Part shown: positions 18,238 to 25,952 of the stretch, piece by piece
Layout: each line of letters opens with the position of its first letter
Position numbering within the stretch: the first letter of the stretch is position 1
Assembly (NCBI RefSeq): GCF_014268275.3
Contig: NZ_CP077084.1
Span: forward strand, 2,728,001-2,792,000
DNA length: 64,000 bases
Direction: 5' to 3'
Origin: Pseudomonas tritici
GTDB taxonomy: Bacteria > Pseudomonadota > Gammaproteobacteria > Pseudomonadales > Pseudomonadaceae
Notes under the pieces: model-generated
What the model saw: only the letters and a program-made list of their open reading frames with translations
What the model was told of the DNA's origin: nothing
The model's database searches: none
Position numbers and translations under genes: made by a program

Positions 18238-18473
18238 GCTGGGTTGCCTTCGAAAGCATCCAGTAGATCGTCAGGTAACGGTGCGTCGAAGTCTTCGGGT
18301 ATGACGAATTTCCCTTTCATGGCCCCGATTCTCCGGCCTTTGGCTTTGCCCACGGGGACAAGCTGGGCCATCGCACGCCCATGCTTGGCAATCGTGATGA
18401 CTTTGCCAGCAGCGGCCTGATCAACCAGTTTTGACAGATTGTTTTTCGCTTCGCCCAAAGGAACAATAATCAT
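18234..18473 (-). CDS. Phd/YefM-type antitoxin
   Basis: This 79-aa protein begins MIIVPLGEAKNNLSKLVDQ, the standard Phd/YefM N-terminal DNA-binding fold, and ends in an acidic toxin-wrapping tail. It pairs with the VapC-like gene by a 4-bp overlap. The frame is open further upstream, and an ATG at 18593 with a good GGAGA site would add 40 residues (119 aa). The shorter form fits the family better and is preferred, but the longer one cannot be excluded. Confidence 0.8.
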   Translation of the reverse strand: MIIVPLGEAKNNLSKLVDQAAAGKVITIAKHGRAMAQLVPVGKAKGRRIGAMKGKFVIPEDFDAPLPDDLLDAFEGNPA

Positions 18474-18733
18474 GTGGTTATCCCCATATTTTGGCCACAT
18501 ATAGCCAAAACTAGGTGCGCTATCAGAGACAGCGCGACCGCTGGCTGAAGCGACTCGCTCAGAGCGCGATTTTTTGTTGTAAATGACGTCCATGGCAGGT
18601 CTCCAAAAAGATGTCAGCGAAGTCTGCCGCAGCGCGTCTAGCAGAGAAATGCTGGCCCGAAAAATCAGAACGGACCTACTTTTTCCAGTAAGAAAACTTC
18701 CTGCGTAGGCACGCTCCTCACGCGCTGTATCGC
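18474..18733. other. 260-bp stretch without a confident gene
   Basis: This span lies between the VapBC-like pair and the LysR gene. It is somewhat AT-richer than its surroundings. The minus-strand frame upstream of the antitoxin is open through it, with an ATG at 18593 preceded by GGAGA, so it may encode an N-terminal extension of the antitoxin, a short leader peptide or just the promoter region. No repeat, terminator or RNA gene was recognised. Confidence 0.4.
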
Positions 18734-19666
18734 TCACCGATCCCAATATGGCACGACCCCAAAACACTCCACGAAGTAATCAATCACTGTGCGCACCTTC
18801 AGTGACATGCGCCGGCTCCCTGGCCACAGTGCCGCGATCTGCTGCGGTTCCAAGGTGGTAGCCACTTCGTATTCCGTGAGCACCGTCTGCAAGGTGCCGG
18901 CACGCAGGCCTTCGCCGATCAACCAGGAAGGAAACACCACCAGCCCGAGGCCTTGCTCGGCAGCGTGGCTCAGGGTGTCGGCGTGGTTGCCGGTGATCGG
19001 GCCCTTGACGCTATAAGGCGTCCAGTCGCCTTGGCCTCTGCGGAAGAACCAGCGTTGTTGTCCGGTGATGCCCTTGTAGGCCAGGCACTGGTGGTTGATC
19101 AGTTCGTCGGGATGTTGGGGAGTCCCGTGCCTGGCCAGGTAGGCCGGGCTTGCGGCGATGCGAAAGCGTTGGGGCGCGAAGATGCGCGCCTGCATGCTGG
19201 AGTCGTTGAGCACACCAATGCGGAACAGCAGGTCAGTGCCGTCTTGCAGCGGGTCGACGAACGTATCGGTTTGCTGGATATCCAGTTGCAGTTTCGGATA
19301 GCGCCGGCATAACTCGCCCAGCCACGGTGACAGGTGACGCTGGCCGAATACCATGGGTGCATTGATGCGCACCAGGCCGCTGGGTTCGCTTTCCTGCTCT
19401 TGCAGGGCTTGGCTTGCAGCTTCCAACTGCTCCAGCACCAGGCGTGCATGCCGCCCGAGCAGGCGCCCGGCTTCGGTAGGGCTGACCGCCCGGGTGTGGC
19501 GGTACAGCAACTGTTGCCCCAACGCCTGTTCCATCAGCTGTATTTGCCGGGAAATAGACGAAGGCGCCAGGCCCTCACGCCGCGCCACTTCGGAAAAGCT
19601 GCCGAGGTCCAGTACCGCGACGAAGAGACGCAGCGCCTTGAAACTCAGTTCATTCAAACCGTGCAT
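18734..19666 (-). CDS. LysR-type transcriptional regulator
   Basis: This 310-aa regulator has a LysR HTH at about residues 6-64 (LRLFVAVLDLGSFSEVARRE, SSISRQIQLMEQALG) followed by an effector domain of the CrgA/PecT class. The start at 19666 follows GGAGG and gives the usual N-terminus; the open frame upstream lacks support. It is divergent from the YdcZ-type exporter pair at 19783, separated by 116 bp, and is the likely regulator of those genes. Confidence 0.87.
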   Translation of the reverse strand: MHGLNELSFKALRLFVAVLDLGSFSEVARREGLAPSSISRQIQLMEQALGQQLLYRHTRAVSPTEAGRLLGRHARLVLEQLEAASQALQEQESEPSGLVRINAPMVFGQRHLSPWLGELCRRYPKLQLDIQQTDTFVDPLQDGTDLLFRIGVLNDSSMQARIFAPQRFRIAASPAYLARHGTPQHPDELINHQCLAYKGITGQQRWFFRRGQGDWTPYSVKGPITGNHADTLSHAAEQGLGLVVFPSWLIGEGLRAGTLQTVLTEYEVATTLEPQQIAALWPGSRRMSLKVRTVIDYFVECFGVVPYWDR

Positions 19667-19782
19667 CCTGCCTCCAGGCTGTGCGCTGTACGCAAAGGTG
19701 TTGTTGGCATACTCCCATTTATCGCACAGGACGGCCACTGGATAATGCGCGCCATGTTTCCCTTCTGAAGCGCAGGTGATGT

Positions 19783-20271
19783 ATGCAGGCAAGTTCTATC
19801 GAGGGTGTGGCGCAGGCCACGCCGAAAAAAAACGTTCTACGGTTGCTGTTGTTGCCCCTGGTGATCCTGGCGGGCATGGGCCTGTCGGTAGAGGCAGGTT
19901 TGCTCGGTCCACTGGGTGTGCAGGTGGGGCATTTGTGGGCAACGTTGAGCATCTTTGGCGTGGGTTCGGCGATTCTGTTTTTGCTGCTGCTGTTCAGTGG
20001 CCCGCAAAAGGGGCCGGCGCTGACCGACTTGCCACGCTGGCAGTTGATTGGAGGCTTCCTGGGGCCTATGTACGTCGTCGTACTCACCCTGGCTACGCCG
20101 CACATTGGTATCGCCATGACCATGATCGCGATTCTGTCCGGGCAAGTGGGCAAGAGTGTGCTGATCGACCATTTCGGCTGGTTCGGCACCGCGCGCAAAC
20201 GCGTCAATGGCGAGCGCTGGATAGCGTTGGCGTTGATTGTGGCGGCACTTGTTCTGATTGCGCGAGGATAA
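19783..20271 (+). CDS. YdcZ/DUF606-type small DMT transporter, subunit 1
   Basis: This 162-aa protein has five hydrophobic helices: one at about residues 20-38, then others to the C-terminus. The pattern PRWQLIGGFLGPMYVVVLT and a late DHFGWFG match half-size drug/metabolite transporters of the DUF606 family. Such half-length proteins are thought to work as pairs. A second, related gene starts 4 bp after the stop. A LysR regulator is divergent upstream. Confidence 0.8.
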   Translation: MQASSIEGVAQATPKKNVLRLLLLPLVILAGMGLSVEAGLLGPLGVQVGHLWATLSIFGVGSAILFLLLLFSGPQKGPALTDLPRWQLIGGFLGPMYVVVLTLATPHIGIAMTMIAILSGQVGKSVLIDHFGWFGTARKRVNGERWIALALIVAALVLIARG

Positions 20272-20275
20272 GACG

Positions 20276-20728
20276 ATGAACCTGATTGTGTTATTGGTGC
20301 TGGTGATTGCCGCCGGAGCGGTGTTGAGTGTGCAGGCTGCCATCAACGGGCGTCTGGGCCAGGCGGTCGGTGTATTGCGCAGTAGCTTGCTGACCTTCGC
20401 GGTGGGTGCCCTGACGACCGCGCTGTTGATTTTCTTCTTCGAACCGGCCCAGGCCGTGAGCTTGCTGGACGTGCCGAAATGGCAACTGACCGGCGCGTTG
20501 TTCGGCGTGGTGTACATGATGGTGATGGTCGGCGCGGTGCCCATCGTCGGAACGGCCGTCGCGACGGTGGCGGTGATCGTTGGGCAATTGGGCATGGGTA
20601 TGCTCATCGATAACTTCGGCTGGCTGGGCAACCCGGCCATCGAGTTATCGGGCAGCCGGATTGTCGCGATGGCGTGTCTGGCTCTGGCCCTGGTGTTCAT
20701 GTACCGCAGCAATACCCGCACCGACTGA
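20276..20728 (+). CDS. YdcZ/DUF606-type small DMT transporter, subunit 2
   Basis: This 150-aa paralogue of the previous gene has matching motifs (PKWQLTGALFGVVYMMVMV, DNFGWLG) and five hydrophobic helices. ATG 20276 follows AGGATAAG. The 4-bp gap and shared repeat structure suggest the two form an antiparallel heterodimer exporting a small metabolite. The substrate is unknown. Confidence 0.82.
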   Translation: MNLIVLLVLVIAAGAVLSVQAAINGRLGQAVGVLRSSLLTFAVGALTTALLIFFFEPAQAVSLLDVPKWQLTGALFGVVYMMVMVGAVPIVGTAVATVAVIVGQLGMGMLIDNFGWLGNPAIELSGSRIVAMACLALALVFMYRSNTRTD

Positions 20729-20817
20729 TGGTTTGAACCATCGCTGGCGGCTGGCAGTCACTGCTTTAGGTGCTGGCAGTCGCCAGACCGCGACGACCAT
20801 GAAAAAGGAGTCTGACC

Positions 20818-20988
20818 ATGCCAGATAAGACCTGTGCCTGCCCGCACTGCAAGTGCGTATTGGGCGTTGACGCGGTAATGAAAGACGGTAAGGGCTATTG
20901 CTGCCAGGGATGTGCCGAGCACCATGCGCATGGTGAACCGTGTGCGGCTGCTACGGGCTGTGAGTGCGCCAAATCAACCCATGGCTGA
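20818..20988 (+). CDS. Bacterial metallothionein (SmtA/BmtA-type)
   Basis: This is a 56-aa, Cys- and His-rich protein beginning MPDKTCACPHCKC, with an AAGGAG site 8 bases before the ATG. Ten cysteines are placed as CxCxxCxC, CCxxC, then C and CxC, and there are several His (PHC, EHHAHG). This matches cyanobacterial/pseudomonad metallothioneins that bind Zn2+, Cd2+ or Cu+ in a single cluster and buffer metal in the cytoplasm. The middle KGYCCQGCAEHH is the zinc-finger-like core of the family. It follows the transporter pair by 89 bp and probably has its own promoter. Confidence 0.9.
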   Translation: MPDKTCACPHCKCVLGVDAVMKDGKGYCCQGCAEHHAHGEPCAAATGCECAKSTHG

Positions 20989-21001
20989 ACTCGGTCGAAA
21001 C

Positions 21002-21089
21002 TGTGGGAGCGGGCTTGCTCGCGAAGGCGGTGTGTCAGCCAACAAATTTGCTGACTGACACAGCCTTCGCGAGCAAGCCCGCTCCCACA
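21002..21089. repeat. REPIN-like inverted repeat
   Basis: The two arms, starting TGTGGGAGCGGGCTTGCTCG and ending with its complement, span about 36 bases each and flank a short AT-rich loop (about 16 bases). They differ by one extra G in the left arm. The element sits 13 bp after the metallothionein stop and before a converging gene, so it probably also terminates transcription. Confidence 0.85.
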
Positions 21090-21108
21090 TTGGTCTGCTT
21101 TGTTGCGG

Positions 21109-21381
21109 CTACTGGGTTTCCAGTTCAAGCCTGAGGCTATGGTCGGACAGGCGCTGCCTGCCTTTGACTACACCGCTCGTGCGTCGCCCCTCCAACGCAA
21201 AAACCACCGTCTGCGCCGAGTGCAAGTCATCCGGCAACGGCTGGAATATCTTCAGCACTATCCGGCCGGGTTGGCGCTGTAGGCTCACTTGGCACTCGAC
21301 ATGCTTGGCCATCGGCCCGAATAGCGTGTCCTGGGTGTAGTCAATGCGTGCTTTGCCACGAACCGGTACAGGTAAAACCAT
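21109..21381 (-). CDS. Small hypothetical protein
   Basis: This 90-aa protein begins MVLPVPVRGKARIDYTQD. The frame is open further upstream, but this ATG is preferred because it lies just after the DUF6555-like gene (16-bp gap), giving a compact two-gene unit. It is basic, without membrane segments or Cys clusters. No family was recognised. Confidence 0.55.
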   Translation of the reverse strand: MVLPVPVRGKARIDYTQDTLFGPMAKHVECQVSLQRQPGRIVLKIFQPLPDDLHSAQTVVFALEGRRTSGVVKGRQRLSDHSLRLELETQ

Positions 21382-21397
21382 GGTTATCGCTCCTTGA

Positions 21398-21640
21398 TCA
21401 AGCCTGGGCGCGCGCGTCCGAGCGGCGCCATTGCACATTAGTGATGCCGTACTTCTCGGCCTGCTCCTGGCTGGTCTTCTTGACGTGCTCGCGCGCGAAA
21501 CGGCCGATACGCCCAATGCCCGCGTCACAACTCGCCCAGTGCCAGGCCTCCAGGGTATCGAGCTTTTCCAGGCGGATGATGAAGGACTTGGGTTCACCGT
21601 GCAGGATGTAGTCGATCACAAACAATTTTGCATTATTCAT
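21398..21640 (-). CDS. DUF6555-like small protein
   Basis: This 80-aa soluble protein (MNNAKLFVIDYILHGEPKSF) has a conserved-looking EAWHWASCDAG motif near residue 31, which I associate with the Pseudomonas family DUF6555. The remainder is a short alpha/beta segment ending in a basic tail. It precedes the 90-aa hypothetical gene and is divergent from the AraC gene at 21757. Function unknown. Confidence 0.6.
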   Translation of the reverse strand: MNNAKLFVIDYILHGEPKSFIIRLEKLDTLEAWHWASCDAGIGRIGRFAREHVKKTSQEQAEKYGITNVQWRRSDARAQA

Positions 21641-21756
21641 TGGCCCATTAACCCTCCGTGTATAACCAAGTGATCTCTACTGGCCGCAAAAATTCATTCG
21701 GATTGTCGAGCGGTGGTCATTACCATGGTGGCTCACCCTTGATAGATGTGCCCCCC

Positions 21757-22521
21757 ATGGCCCTGGCCGCGCCGCCCGACCTCAGTGATCACGCCGTTCC
21801 CGTGCAGCCCCTGGCGCGCACCTATCCGCGTGGGTTGTATGTTGAACCCCATAGCCACGATTGGGGCCAATTGCTTTACGCCATGAGCGGCGTGATGTGG
21901 GTCGAGACGCCGCGCGAAGCCTTGGTCGTGCCGCCGCAGCGTGCGGTATGGCTGCCACCGGGGGTGGAGCATGGGATTCGCGTGGTCTCGGATTTGCAGA
22001 TGCGCAATATCTACCTGCGACCGGCGCTAGCGGCCACGCTGGACAGTCAGGTGCAGGTGATCGAGGTCGGTGGGTTGCTGCGTGAGTTGATCGTCACGCT
22101 GGTGGAGGAGGGCGATAGCGGCGATGCGGCGTATTACGACGCCGTGGTCAACCTGGCCTTGCTGGAGCTGCAACGGGCGCGACGCTCGCAGATCCGCATC
22201 GCCATGCCGGTGGAGGCAGACCGTCGGCTGATCAACGGCTGCCAGGCGGTTATGGCCGCGCCCTCCCTGGAGATTTCTTTCGAGCAGCATGCGCAAACGG
22301 CCGGAGCCAGCGTGCGCACCTTGTCACGCCTATTCCAGAACCACTTGGGTATGGGCTTCGCCGAATGGCGGCGTCAGGTGCAGTTGGCTACGGCGGTGGC
22401 GGAATTGATCCAGGGTCAGCCAGTCAGTGCTATCGCACGCTCCCTCGGCTATTCGCCCAGCAGTTTCAGCGATATGTTCCGGCGTGAACTTGGCGTGGCA
22501 CCCTCGCAGTACGTCGGTTGA
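21757..22521 (+). CDS. AraC-family transcriptional regulator
   Basis: This is a 254-aa regulator from ATG 21757 (MALAAPPDLSDHAVPVQ). The frame is open to 21658, but the longer N-terminus has a low-complexity start and no better ribosome site. A cupin sensor (VEPHSHDWGQLLYAMSGVM and VPPQRAVWLPPGVEHGI) covers about residues 25-110, and the AraC HTH pair lies at about 155-250. It is upstream of, and co-directional with, the XapX and oxidoreductase genes, so it may regulate them. Confidence 0.8.
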   Translation: MALAAPPDLSDHAVPVQPLARTYPRGLYVEPHSHDWGQLLYAMSGVMWVETPREALVVPPQRAVWLPPGVEHGIRVVSDLQMRNIYLRPALAATLDSQVQVIEVGGLLRELIVTLVEEGDSGDAAYYDAVVNLALLELQRARRSQIRIAMPVEADRRLINGCQAVMAAPSLEISFEQHAQTAGASVRTLSRLFQNHLGMGFAEWRRQVQLATAVAELIQGQPVSAIARSLGYSPSSFSDMFRRELGVAPSQYVG

Positions 22522-22610
22522 AGATTTGGCCGAAAGCCTGAAGCACTTGGCCGATGCTTCAGGAATGTGCTCTCTACACTGAGCACATCCACTCATAAGG
22601 CACCGTCCCC

Positions 22611-22784
22611 ATGAACTACCTGATTTCTCTCGCCATCGGCCTGTTTGTCGGCGTGATCTATGGCGCCCTGGATTTCCGCTCGCCTGCGCCGCCGGCCATT
22701 GCCCTGGTCGGCCTGATGGGCATGCTGCTCGGCGAAAAACTCTGGCCCATGGGCCGACAGCTGGTGGGCGCTTGGTTGTCTTGA
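22611..22784 (+). CDS. XapX-domain small membrane protein
   Basis: This 57-aa protein (MNYLISLAIGLFVGVIYGAL) has two hydrophobic helices joined by a short DFRSPAPPAI loop, the signature of XapX/DUF1427 proteins. An AAGG site lies about 10 bases upstream. The family is often found beside oxidoreductases or hydrolases and its function is unproven. It sits 31 bp before the quinone-oxidoreductase-like gene, so the two probably form one unit. Confidence 0.8.
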   Translation: MNYLISLAIGLFVGVIYGALDFRSPAPPAIALVGLMGMLLGEKLWPMGRQLVGAWLS

Positions 22785-22815
22785 TCTGTTTTTTTCACTT
22801 CGATGGATATCGGCT

Positions 22816-23775
22816 ATGAAAGCACTGCAATTTTCCGCCACCGGCGACCTCGCCGCCCTCAGCTTCGTCGACGTCGCCACCCCGGTGCCGGCTGCCAATG
22901 AAGTGTTGGTACAGATTAAGGCCGCCGGCCTCAACCCCAGTGACGTCAAAAATGTGCTTGGTCGCTTCCCCTACACCACGCTGCCGCGCATTCCCGGCCG
23001 TGATTTCGCCGGTGTTGTGGTGCAAGGCCCGCAGGAACTGCTCGGCCAGGAAGTCTGGGGCACTGGTCGCGACCTCGGTTTTTTTGCTGACGGTTCCCAC
23101 GCTCAATACCTCACCGTGTCGGCCAAGGGCGTGGCGCAAAAGCCTGGCCATTTGAGCTTCGCCCAGGCTGCCAGCCTTGGCGTGCCGTATACCACCGCCT
23201 GGGACGCCCTGGAGCGCAGTGGTGTGACCAAGGGCACACGCTTGCTGGTCATCGGCGCCAATGGCGCCGTGGGCAGCGCGACCCTGGCCCTGGCGAAAGT
23301 TCGTGGCGCCCAGGTGCTGGCCGCTGTGCGTCGGCCGGAGCAAGTCCACGTGTTGCAGATGCAGGGCGTTGAGGCGATTGCCTTGGGTCAACCGGAGGCA
23401 TTGGGTGCGCAGGTCAATGCGGTGTTCAAGGGCGGCGCCGATGTGATCTTCGACACCACCGGTTTCTGGCTACCGCCAGCCGTGGCAGGCCTGGCGCCGT
23501 TCGGTCGCATCGCGATCATCGCGGCACCGGTGGATGGCCATGTACAACTGCCGGCCCTGGCCCTGTACCGCAAGGGCGGCTCGGTGGTGGGGATCAATTC
23601 GTTGCTCTACAACTGCGAGCAGTGCGCGGTGATGCTGAGGCAGTTCGGGCGCTTTTTTGATGAAGGCTTGCTGCCGCTGCCCACCGGCCTGCGTGAAGTG
23701 GCGCTGGCTGATGGGTTGCAGTGCTACGAGGACGTGAACCAAGGCAGTGCGGACAAAATCATCTTCCTGCCCTGA
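22816..23775 (+). CDS. MDR-family alcohol dehydrogenase / quinone oxidoreductase
   Basis: This 319-aa protein has the medium-chain dehydrogenase layout: a GroES-like N-terminal domain (about residues 1-115; GLNPSDVKNVLGRFP, PGRDFAGVV) and a Rossmann domain with GANGAVGSATLALA at about 150-163. The Cys/His set for catalytic zinc is absent, which points to a NADPH-dependent quinone or enone reductase rather than a zinc alcohol dehydrogenase. It follows the XapX gene and converges with the purine nucleoside permease gene. Confidence 0.85.
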   Translation: MKALQFSATGDLAALSFVDVATPVPAANEVLVQIKAAGLNPSDVKNVLGRFPYTTLPRIPGRDFAGVVVQGPQELLGQEVWGTGRDLGFFADGSHAQYLTVSAKGVAQKPGHLSFAQAASLGVPYTTAWDALERSGVTKGTRLLVIGANGAVGSATLALAKVRGAQVLAAVRRPEQVHVLQMQGVEAIALGQPEALGAQVNAVFKGGADVIFDTTGFWLPPAVAGLAPFGRIAIIAAPVDGHVQLPALALYRKGGSVVGINSLLYNCEQCAVMLRQFGRFFDEGLLPLPTGLREVALADGLQCYEDVNQGSADKIIFLP

Positions 23776-23791
23776 CACGGTTTGATCTTTA

Positions 23792-24820
23792 CTAGGCTTC
23801 GGGAACACCTTTTTCCCAGGCTGACCAGTTCTTGAGGATTGCCTGTACCAGCGGGTTGCCCGTGCGATACAGGTTCTCCAGCGCTGGCACGAACCCACCC
23901 TGATCCGCGTATTTCAGCAGGTTGTCCACTTCGCTGTAGCCAGGATAGGGGCGGTCGAAGTCTGAACCTGCACGCACCACCGCCAAGCGCTGGATATCCA
24001 CCAACCCCTCACGGCTTGCACGCAACAGCGCTTCATAGGTGGAGTTGTCTTCCTGCTGGGTAGTGCAGTACTCACCTTTGTTGTCCGTCAGCAACTTGGT
24101 CCAGACTTCCGCACGTTCGCTCAGGCGCGTGCCGGAAAACCACGTATTACCCGCCAAGGTGTCGCAGCGGGTGACCTGTGGTGGCTGGTTGGCCGGGGCG
24201 GCAGGGTAGTGTTTGCGCCAGGCGCTGGACGCTTTGCTTTCAGTCAGTTCAACCGTGTGCGACAAGGCAAACGCCTTGGCCTGCAACTTGGGGTTCAGCT
24301 CGAACACTTCGGTCTTGTAGTCCAGCGGTGGTTTCTCGTTGGGCCCCTTGGTGTTGATGCCAATGTAGCCGGTCGGCCAATCCTTGGGTGCGTCCCGCGA
24401 ATCCAGCTCCCACTGAGTGCCGAACTCCACCAGGTAGTGTGCCCAGGCGGTGGTGCCGATGGTGCCATGCTTGGGGCTGATGCCGGCGATCCCGGCGATC
24501 AGGAAATAGCTCTGGCGCAAGTCGAACTTGGGAGACAAGGCCAGGGCCAGCGTGGACGCGGCGGCATTGGTCTGACCCATGCCGGTCACCAGCAGGCACA
24601 CATCCTGGGTGTTGCAGCGGATCACCGGGTATTCGGCGGACAGCCCCGGTACGCGCACTTCCTGCTTGAGTTCCAGGCGATCGATCCAGGTTTGTGCCTC
24701 GGGGGCGAACATGGTGATCAGCATCACTTTGGGTTTGATCGGCGTCGGCGTGTCAGCCATTGCCACGTGAGGCAGTATGGCCAGGCCCGCGGCGATTGAA
24801 AATCGAGTCAGCGTATTCAT
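23792..24820 (-). CDS. Purine nucleoside permease (NUP family)
   Basis: This 342-aa protein starts behind AAAGGAG. A signal peptide (residues about 1-22, ending HVAMA) is followed by a nucleoside-phosphorylase-like fold typical of the NUP family, with motifs KVMLITMFAPEAQTW, VTGMGQTNAAAST, FLIAGIAGISPKHGT and a late VVRAGSDFDRPYPG. In fungi and bacteria the family is linked to purine nucleoside uptake. The exported, phosphorylase-like form suggests periplasmic handling of nucleosides. It is 14 bp after the tsx gene and surely co-transcribed with it. Confidence 0.83.
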   Translation of the reverse strand: MNTLTRFSIAAGLAILPHVAMADTPTPIKPKVMLITMFAPEAQTWIDRLELKQEVRVPGLSAEYPVIRCNTQDVCLLVTGMGQTNAAASTLALALSPKFDLRQSYFLIAGIAGISPKHGTIGTTAWAHYLVEFGTQWELDSRDAPKDWPTGYIGINTKGPNEKPPLDYKTEVFELNPKLQAKAFALSHTVELTESKASSAWRKHYPAAPANQPPQVTRCDTLAGNTWFSGTRLSERAEVWTKLLTDNKGEYCTTQQEDNSTYEALLRASREGLVDIQRLAVVRAGSDFDRPYPGYSEVDNLLKYADQGGFVPALENLYRTGNPLVQAILKNWSAWEKGVPEA

Positions 24821-24834
24821 CTAATGCTCCTTTA

Positions 24835-25797
24835 TCAGAATTGGTAGCCGACGCCGGCGTAATAGCCCCAGCCATCGGAACGGGCGCGGAAGTTGCCCTC
24901 GCCGAAATTCAACTCACTGCCGTCTTCCCAGTTGCCGCCGTTATGAAAGTAACGGCCAACCAGGGTGAAACGCAGGTGGGTGAACGAGTACAGCAGCACG
25001 TTGGTGGCCACCAGGGAATTGGCGGTGCGCGCCGGATTGTCCTTGTGCAGGTCTGAGCCGAAATCGTAGTTGGTGAAGCCGATATAGGTCAGTGAGGCGC
25101 CGTTGTCGAACTTGCTGATGGGCACGATGTACTTCATTTGCGCGCGGTAACCGTCCCACGAGTATTCATTGCTGGCGCCGTAGTTCTCCCACTGGTAACG
25201 CCCGTAGAAGTTGGCCGACAGGTTCACCCGCGAGTGGGTGTCGATGTCAGTGCCCAGGCCGCTGTACAGCGTGTTCGCGCGGTTTTCCTTACGGCTGCCG
25301 TGGTCGTAGATCCAGTCAAACGCCACATACCATTCCTTGAACGGCCCGATGGCCAGGCTGCGGCCTGCCAGGTAGTCGATGGAAATACGCGGCTCGTGCT
25401 CCATGAATACCGGCGAGCCGTGGTCCCACACGCCCTTGTCATTGCTGTTACCGATGGTGAGGATCTTCGGCACATCGATGTATCCGTACAGCTCGAATGG
25501 CCCTTTGCGGCCGAAATACTCGTATTCCAGGTAGACATCATCCTGTGGCTTGGGGCCGAAGCTGATGTCTTTGCTGCCGATCAATGTCAGGTCCTGGTTG
25601 AACCAGTCCGACAGGTACGGGCTATTTTTTGCCGGGCTGGCTTCAGGGCTCTTGGTTTTTGGGCTTAGGGTTTCGCCCTGTGCTGAGTCATCCACTGGTT
25701 TTTCCTGCGCCAAAATGGGCACGCTGAGTACTCCCGTAACGGCGGCCAGTAGCAAGGAAACACCAAAGGGAGCAGGACGCCTTGAGGTGGGTTGCAT
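24835..25797 (-). CDS. tsx: Nucleoside-specific outer-membrane channel, Tsx-like
   Basis: This 320-aa outer-membrane protein has a signal peptide (to about residue 30, ending PILAQ) and a Pro/Ser-rich linker. The Tsx-type 12-strand barrel begins around LSDWFNQDLTLIGS and ends in the Phe-terminated GYYAGVGYQF. Family motifs include the YLEYEYFGRKGPFELYGY strand pair. It lets nucleosides cross the outer membrane. It begins behind AGGGA and leads a two-gene unit with the purine nucleoside permease. A perfect LacI-type palindrome lies 75 bp upstream. Confidence 0.87.
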   Translation of the reverse strand: MQPTSRRPAPFGVSLLLAAVTGVLSVPILAQEKPVDDSAQGETLSPKTKSPEASPAKNSPYLSDWFNQDLTLIGSKDISFGPKPQDDVYLEYEYFGRKGPFELYGYIDVPKILTIGNSNDKGVWDHGSPVFMEHEPRISIDYLAGRSLAIGPFKEWYVAFDWIYDHGSRKENRANTLYSGLGTDIDTHSRVNLSANFYGRYQWENYGASNEYSWDGYRAQMKYIVPISKFDNGASLTYIGFTNYDFGSDLHKDNPARTANSLVATNVLLYSFTHLRFTLVGRYFHNGGNWEDGSELNFGEGNFRARSDGWGYYAGVGYQF

Positions 25798-25871
25798 TGA
25801 AAATCCCTATTCGTACGCGGTTTGAACCCGATTCCTCGGGTGAGGAAGAACTTGGCTGGCAAGTTCGTTCC

Positions 25872-25883
25872 GCAAACGTTTGC
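25872..25883. promoter_or_regulatory. Candidate LacI/PurR-type operator upstream of tsx
   Basis: GCAAACGTTTGC is a perfect 12-bp palindrome matching the core of the E. coli PurR box and similar LacI-family operators. It lies 75 bp upstream of the tsx ATG, in the expected promoter region, so a purine- or nucleoside-responsive LacI-family repressor probably acts here. No such regulator gene is in the window. Confidence 0.65.
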
Positions 25884-25952
25884 ACAGGCTGTACCAACTT
25901 TGCTCAATCAATTGATCAGCCTGAAAAAAACCGGGATTAGTCAACCTTTTGG

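Noticed and set aside
20750..20781. GCTGGCAGTC direct repeat as a MerR/ArsR-type operator
   Set aside because: Metal-regulator operators are usually inverted repeats; this is direct, short and GC-typical, so it is not listed as a feature.
21002..21089. Possible CRISPR or small RNA at the inverted repeats
   Set aside because: Each occurs as a single inverted pair without regular spacers, matching REPIN elements rather than arrays; no separate promoter was visible.
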